This document shows, one piece after another, positions 5,091 to 8,802 of a DNA stretch of 8,802 nucleotides (within the stretch, counting starts at the first letter, position 1; each line of letters starts with the position of its first letter). The position numbers and the translations under genes were made by a program. The notes beneath the pieces were generated by a model. It saw only the letters and a program-made list of their open reading frames with translations. It did no database searches and was not told where the DNA came from. Origin of the DNA: Reyranella sp. (GTDB lineage Bacteria > Pseudomonadota > Alphaproteobacteria > Reyranellales > Reyranellaceae); assembly GCA_004296815.1 (NCBI GenBank), contig SCVT01000231.1, forward strand, positions 1 to 8,802, given 5' to 3'.

Positions 5091-6449
5091 ATGAAGTCGC
5101 CCATCGCGGTCGTCGTGCTGGCAGCCGGCGCCGGCACCCGCATGAAATCGGCCCTCCCGAAGGTCCTGCATCCGCTGGCCAACCGGCCGATGGTGCGCCA
5201 TGTGCTGGCCAATGCCGAGGCGCTGAAGCCCGCCCGGATCGTGGGCGTGATCGCGCCGGGCGCCAAGGATGTGGCGGCGGCGTTCGCACCGTATCCCACG
5301 GTCGTGCAGACCAAGCCGCTCGGCACGGGCCATGCCGCCAAGGCGGCGCTCGGCGCCCTGAAGGGCCATGCCGGCCCAGTGCTGGTGGTGTTCGGTGACG
5401 CGCCGCTCGTCACGACGGAAACCCTGAAGCGGCTCGTGACCGCCTGCGCCCGCGAGAAGGCGGCGGTCGGCGTGCTGGGCTTCGTCGCCGAGGATCCCAC
5501 GCCCTACGGCCGCCTGGTCGTCCAGCGCGGCGTGCTGGAGCGGATCGTCGAGAGCAAGGATGCCAACGAGATCGAACGCGCGATCACCTTCTCCAACTCG
5601 GGCGTGATGTGCCTCGACGGCAGGCTGATCGCCTCGCTGCTGGGCGCGATCGGGAACGACAACGTGAAGCGTGAGTTCTATCTCACCGACGTGGTCGGGA
5701 TCGCACGCGCCGCCGGCCACAAGGCGATCGCGGTCGAAGGCCCGGAGACCGAGTTCCAGGGGATCAACTCGCGCGCCGAGCTCGCGATGGCCGAACGGGC
5801 GCTGCAGCAGCGGCTGCGCGCGGCGGCCATGACGGCGGGTGTCACCATGACCGATCCCGACACGGTGTGGCTGTCGGCCGACACGAGGATCGCCAACGAC
5901 GTCACGATCGGGCCCAACGTGCGGTTCGGTCCGGGCGTCACCGTGGCGTCGGACGTGCAGATCAAGGCGTTCTGCGACATCGAGGGCGCGCGGATCGGCC
6001 GGGGCGCGATCATCGGCCCGTTTGCCCGGATCCGGCCGGGCTCGGAAGTCGCGGACGACGTGCATATCGGCAACTTCGTCGAGCTCAAGGCCACGAAGAT
6101 GGGCAAGGGCGCCAAGGCCAATCATCTGGCCTATCTCGGCGACGCCGACATCGGCGCCAGGAGCAACATCGGTGCCGGCACCATTGCCGTGAACTACGAC
6201 GGCTTCGGCAAGTGGCGGACCGTGGTCGCCGACGACGTGTTCGTCGGCTCCAACAGCTCGCTGGTCGCGCCGGTCAAGGTCGGCAAGGGCGCCAACGTCA
6301 CGGCGGGCAGCGTCGTTACAGAGGATGTGCCGGCCGACGCCGTGGCCTTCGGACGGGCACGCCAGGTTACAAAGAAGGGGCGAGCTGGCCCGCTTCGTGC
6401 GAAGCTGAAAGCCCGCGCGGCGGCAGCCAAGCGAACGAAGAAGAAATAA
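5091..6449 (+). CDS. glmU: bifunctional UDP-GlcNAc pyrophosphorylase / glucosamine-1-phosphate N-acetyltransferase
   Basis: GlmU (452 residues) acetylates glucosamine-1-phosphate with acetyl-CoA and then transfers UMP from UTP to give UDP-GlcNAc, the precursor of peptidoglycan and LPS. The N-terminal nucleotidyltransferase starts with LAAGAGTRMKS (10-20) and continues with GTGHA (78-82), FGDAPL (101-106, metal ligand D103), the NSGV strand (169-172) and QGIN (223-226, likely second metal ligand N226). From about 250 on there is a left-handed beta-helix of hexapeptide repeats. It carries the acetyltransferase site: R315 (RPG), K333 (ELKATK), H345 as catalytic base in NHLAYLGDADIG, and N368/Y369. 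The C-terminus from 428 is very basic and ends in KRTKKK. The start matches the usual position just before the nucleotide-binding loop; the upstream GGACGG is very close to the ATG and a poor SD. glmS follows after 22 bp. Confidence 0.97.
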   Translation: MKSPIAVVVLAAGAGTRMKSALPKVLHPLANRPMVRHVLANAEALKPARIVGVIAPGAKDVAAAFAPYPTVVQTKPLGTGHAAKAALGALKGHAGPVLVVFGDAPLVTTETLKRLVTACAREKAAVGVLGFVAEDPTPYGRLVVQRGVLERIVESKDANEIERAITFSNSGVMCLDGRLIASLLGAIGNDNVKREFYLTDVVGIARAAGHKAIAVEGPETEFQGINSRAELAMAERALQQRLRAAAMTAGVTMTDPDTVWLSADTRIANDVTIGPNVRFGPGVTVASDVQIKAFCDIEGARIGRGAIIGPFARIRPGSEVADDVHIGNFVELKATKMGKGAKANHLAYLGDADIGARSNIGAGTIAVNYDGFGKWRTVVADDVFVGSNSSLVAPVKVGKGANVTAGSVVTEDVPADAVAFGRARQVTKKGRAGPLRAKLKARAAAAKRTKKK

Positions 6450-6471
6450 CCCCCTCGCTAGAGATACCTCC

Positions 6472-8301
6472 ATGTGCGGCATCATCGGCATCATCGGCAA
6501 AGCACCCGTCACGCCCCTGCTTGTCGAGGCGTTGAAGCGGCTTGAATATCGCGGTTACGACTCGGCCGGCGTCGCGACGCTGGTCGACGGACGGATCTAT
6601 CGCCGCCGCGCCCAAGGCAAGCTTGTGAACCTCGAAGCGAAGCTGGTCGAGAAGCCGCTGCGTGGCGTCATCGGAATCGGCCACACGCGCTGGGCGACGC
6701 ATGGCAAGCCTTCGGAGCGCAATGCCCATCCGATCGCAACCGACCGCGTGGCGATCGTGCACAACGGCATCATCGAGAATTTCCAGGAGCTGAAGGACGA
6801 GCTGCAGGCCGAGGGCCGAACCTTCGACAGCGACACCGACACCGAGGCCGTGGCGCAGCTCCTGACAGCCTACCTCGAGCAAGGGATGTCGCCGGAGCAG
6901 GCCATGGGCAGGGCAATGGGCCGCCTGCGCGGCGCCTTTGCCCTGGTCGCGCTGTTCAGCGGTCACCAGGATATCCTGATCGGCGCCCGTCGCGGCAGCT
7001 CGCTGGCCGTGGGCTACGGCAATGGCGACGGCGAGATGTATGTCGGCACCGATGCGCTGGCGCTGGCCCCGTTCACCAGCCGCGTCAGCTATCTGGAGGA
7101 CGACGACTGGGTCGTGGTGACCCCGCAGGGCTGCACTGTCTATCAGGGCACCTCGCCCGTGGAGCGGCCGATCAAGGAGAGCGGCCTCAGCGGTGCCCTT
7201 ATGGGCAAGGGCAACCATCAGCACTTCATGCTGAAAGAGATCCACGAACAGCCCGCCGTGATAGGCGATACGCTGCACTCTTACCTCGGTCCAGCGTCGC
7301 GGTCGGTGCGCATGCCGCCGATGCCGGTCGACTGGTCGAAGGTGAGCCGCGTGACCATGACGGCCTGTGGCACAGCGTTCTACGCCTGCATGGTGGCCAA
7401 GTACTGGTTCGAGAAGCTGGCGCGTCTGCCGGTCGAGATCGAGGTCGCGTCGGAGTTCCGCTACCGCGAGCCGCCGCTGCCGGAGGGAGGCGTGTGCATA
7501 GCGGTCTCCCAGTCGGGTGAAACCGTCGATACGCTCGAGGCACTACGCTACGCCAAGACCCAGAAGCAGACCCTGGTTTCGGTCGTCAACGTGCCGGAAA
7601 GCGCGATCGCACGCCTGTCCGACGCCGTGCTGCTGACGCAGGCCGGGCCGGAGATCGGCGTTGCCTCGACCAAGGCCTTCACCACGCAACTCGTCGTCCT
7701 GCTGTCGGCTGCCATCGCCGCGGGGCGAGAACGCGGGACTCTGTCGCTTCAGGAGCAGGAACGGCTGACGCTGGCGATGATCGAGCTGCCGGCGCGCATC
7801 AACGAGACGCTCAACATGGAGGAGGACTATCGCCGCATCGCCGAGAACACGCTCGCCGGCGCGCGCGACGTGCTCTATCTCGGCCGCGGTTCGTCTTTCC
7901 CGGTGGCGCTCGAGGGCGCGCTCAAGCTCAAGGAGCTCTCCTACATCCACGCCGAGGGCTATGCCGGCGGCGAGATGAAGCATGGGCCGATCGCGCTGAT
8001 CGATGACGCCGTGCCGGTGATCGTCATCGCGCCGACCGATCCGATCTTCGACAAGATCGCCTCGAACTTCGAGCAGGTGCGGGCGCGTGGCGGCAAGCTG
8101 GTGCTGCTGAGCGACAAGGCAGGCGTGGCGCGGCTCGGCGCCAAGGCCGAGACCTCGATCGCGCTGCCCGACATCGACCCGGTCGTGGCGCCGATCCTCT
8201 ACACCGTCGCGGTGCAGCTGCTCGCCTACTACACGGCGCTGGCCAAGGGCACCGATATCGACCAGCCGCGCAATCTCGCCAAGAGCGTCACCGTCGAATA
8301 G
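6472..8301 (+). CDS. glmS: glutamine--fructose-6-phosphate aminotransferase (isomerizing)
   Basis: GlmS (609 residues, the normal length) converts fructose-6-phosphate and glutamine to glucosamine-6-phosphate and glutamate, the committed step of hexosamine synthesis. The N-terminal class II glutaminase begins MCGIIGI, so C2 becomes the N-terminal nucleophile after Met removal. Its glutamine-binding motifs HTRWATHG (71-78) and HNGIIEN (97-103) and D123 are present. Two SIS sugar isomerase domains follow, with MTACGTAFYA (296-305), VSQSGET (345-351), GRGSSFPVALEGALKLKELS (471-490, base E488), MKHGP (502-506, H504) and the C-terminal AKSVTVE with the Schiff-base lysine K604. It forms a likely operon with glmU 22 bp upstream; the SD is a modest TAGAGA. 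The intergenic gap is far too short for a glmS ribozyme, and an intrinsic terminator follows. Confidence 0.98.
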   Translation: MCGIIGIIGKAPVTPLLVEALKRLEYRGYDSAGVATLVDGRIYRRRAQGKLVNLEAKLVEKPLRGVIGIGHTRWATHGKPSERNAHPIATDRVAIVHNGIIENFQELKDELQAEGRTFDSDTDTEAVAQLLTAYLEQGMSPEQAMGRAMGRLRGAFALVALFSGHQDILIGARRGSSLAVGYGNGDGEMYVGTDALALAPFTSRVSYLEDDDWVVVTPQGCTVYQGTSPVERPIKESGLSGALMGKGNHQHFMLKEIHEQPAVIGDTLHSYLGPASRSVRMPPMPVDWSKVSRVTMTACGTAFYACMVAKYWFEKLARLPVEIEVASEFRYREPPLPEGGVCIAVSQSGETVDTLEALRYAKTQKQTLVSVVNVPESAIARLSDAVLLTQAGPEIGVASTKAFTTQLVVLLSAAIAAGRERGTLSLQEQERLTLAMIELPARINETLNMEEDYRRIAENTLAGARDVLYLGRGSSFPVALEGALKLKELSYIHAEGYAGGEMKHGPIALIDDAVPVIVIAPTDPIFDKIASNFEQVRARGGKLVLLSDKAGVARLGAKAETSIALPDIDPVVAPILYTVAVQLLAYYTALAKGTDIDQPRNLAKSVTVE

Positions 8302-8327
8302 GCAGGGGCGAGTAGCGACCAAAGAAA

Positions 8328-8360
8328 AAGGCGGGGCATCGGCCCCGCCTTCTTCGTTTT
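8328..8360. terminator. bidirectional intrinsic terminator between glmS and the EF-hand gene
   Basis: A 10-bp stem (8328-8337 with 8342-8351, core GGCGGGGC/GCCCCGCC) closes an ATCG tetraloop. On the plus strand it is followed by CTTCGTTTT. On the minus strand the flanking AAAGAAAAA at 8321-8329 provides the run TTTTTCTTT after the hairpin. It can therefore stop transcription of glmS and of the convergent EF-hand gene. Confidence 0.88.
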
Positions 8361-8373
8361 CAGGTTTCTGAAA
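8358..8373. repeat. small AT-rich inverted repeat beside the terminator
   Basis: TTTCAG (8358-8363) and CTGAAA (8368-8373) are perfectly complementary around a GTTT loop, directly after the stop of the EF-hand gene. The 6-bp stem is weak and may add to 3'-end formation on the minus strand, or be chance. Confidence 0.4.
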
Positions 8374-8374
8374 T

Positions 8375-8802
8375 CTAGCGCGTGCCTTGCGGCAGGCCCG
8401 GGGCGAGGCCGCCCGGCGCTTGCTGCTGCGGCGCAGGTGCGGGCTGTCCGCCGCGCGGCTGTGCGGGGCGGGGCTGGGCGGGCTGCGGCGCCTGTGCCGG
8501 CTGCATCGCCTGGATCAGCGCACGCATCTTGGCGGCTTCCGCTTCCTGCGCCTTCTTGAACTCGTCCTCGCCGATGAAGCGGTCCTTGTTGAGGTCCATC
8601 TCGAGGAACTGCTTCAGCGCATAGGCCGCCAGCTCGACGCGGTCGATCTGGCCGTCCTTGTTGGCGTCGATCTCGGCGAACTTGCGCGTCGTGAGCTGCT
8701 TGCGGATGTCGAACGGCAGCAGGTTCTTGGCCTGCGGCCCGTCGGCCGGGCCGGCGAGCGCCTGGTACTCCTGGGCGCTGATCTTGGTGTCCTTGTTCTT
8801 GT
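8375..8802 (-). CDS. EF-hand domain protein with Pro/Gln/Ala-rich tail (5' end missing)
   Basis: The visible 141 C-terminal residues read in one frame from the window edge to the TAG at 8377-8375. Two complete 12-residue calcium loops are present: DANKDGQIDRVE (visible residues 45-56) and DLNKDRFIGEDE (69-80). Both have acidic or Asn ligands at positions 1, 3 and 5, Ile at 8 and Glu at 12. Arg replaces the usual Gly at position 6 of the last loop. A further loop is cut by the edge: KNKDTKISAQE fits positions 2-12, and the split codon before it ends in AC, compatible with the Asp (GAC) expected at position 1. After a charged helix the tail (about 98-141) is low-complexity Pro, Gln, Ala and Gly. 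Proteins like this are often exported calcium binders, but the N-terminus that would show a signal peptide lies outside the window. An ATG at 8599 would cut through the EF-hand pair and is not the real start. Confidence 0.82.
   Translation of the reverse strand, partial: KNKDTKISAQEYQALAGPADGPQAKNLLPFDIRKQLTTRKFAEIDANKDGQIDRVELAAYALKQFLEMDLNKDRFIGEDEFKKAQEAEAAKMRALIQAMQPAQAPQPAQPRPAQPRGGQPAPAPQQQAPGGLAPGLPQGTR

Noticed and set aside
6450..6471. glmS ribozyme or riboswitch upstream of glmS
   Set aside because: The gap is only 22 bp, far shorter than the ribozyme, which is known mainly from Gram-positive bacteria.
5007..6512. Long minus-strand open frame of 501 codons opposite glmU
   Set aside because: It is fully antisense to a clearly recognised glmU. 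The product is rich in His, Arg, Asp and Gly without domain signals, as expected from reading GC-rich codons in reverse.
6367..8322. Minus-strand open frames opposite glmS
   Set aside because: They mirror glmS, which is complete and has every motif. No independent ribosome binding sites or family resemblance were seen.

Overview
This window looks like a complete short assembly contig from a GC-rich alphaproteobacterium, by composition and gene content Rhodospirillales- or Hyphomicrobiales-like; the genus is not determinable by eye. The first 14 bases match the end of the Illumina read-1 adapter. They are most likely an untrimmed artefact, which also suggests that base 1 is a contig edge. The last gene runs off the right edge.

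Left half (about 1-4190): an accessory metabolic neighbourhood. A TauD/TfdA-type 2-oxoglutarate/Fe(II) dioxygenase (+) converges, 8 bp apart, on an acetamidase/formamidase-family gene (-). Upstream of the latter, on the same strand, is a two-domain protein: a redoxin-like fold without the usual peroxidatic cysteine, joined to a prolyl-4-hydroxylase-type 2OG/Fe(II) oxygenase. That gene is divergent from a short-chain dehydrogenase/reductase (SDR), with a 45-bp shared upstream region that holds a TATAAG box and a 10-bp perfect palindrome. The SDR stop abuts the start codon of a small gamma-glutamylcyclotransferase-like (AIG2/GGCT) protein, so these two are probably translationally coupled.

Middle (about 4190-5090): a tRNA-Val(CAC) gene on the minus strand, preceded by a good sigma70-like promoter (TTGACG-17-TATACG). 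Its -35 box contains the stop codon of the upstream phosphoglycolate-phosphatase-like HAD gene (gph).

Right half (about 5090-8375): the amino-sugar genes glmU and glmS on the plus strand, 22 bp apart. GlmS makes glucosamine-6-phosphate from fructose-6-phosphate and glutamine. GlmU carries out the last two steps to UDP-GlcNAc, the precursor of peptidoglycan and LPS; the intermediate mutase GlmM is not in the window. A GC-rich hairpin with T-rich flanks on both strands separates glmS from a convergent, partial gene for an EF-hand protein with a Pro/Gln/Ala-rich tail.

I see no IS element, CRISPR array, prophage, toxin-antitoxin pair or recognisable defence locus. The long opposite-strand open frames are high-GC shadows. 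The more interesting items are the domain fusion, the atypical acetamidase motif, the compact divergent regulatory region, and the promoter embedded in a stop codon.
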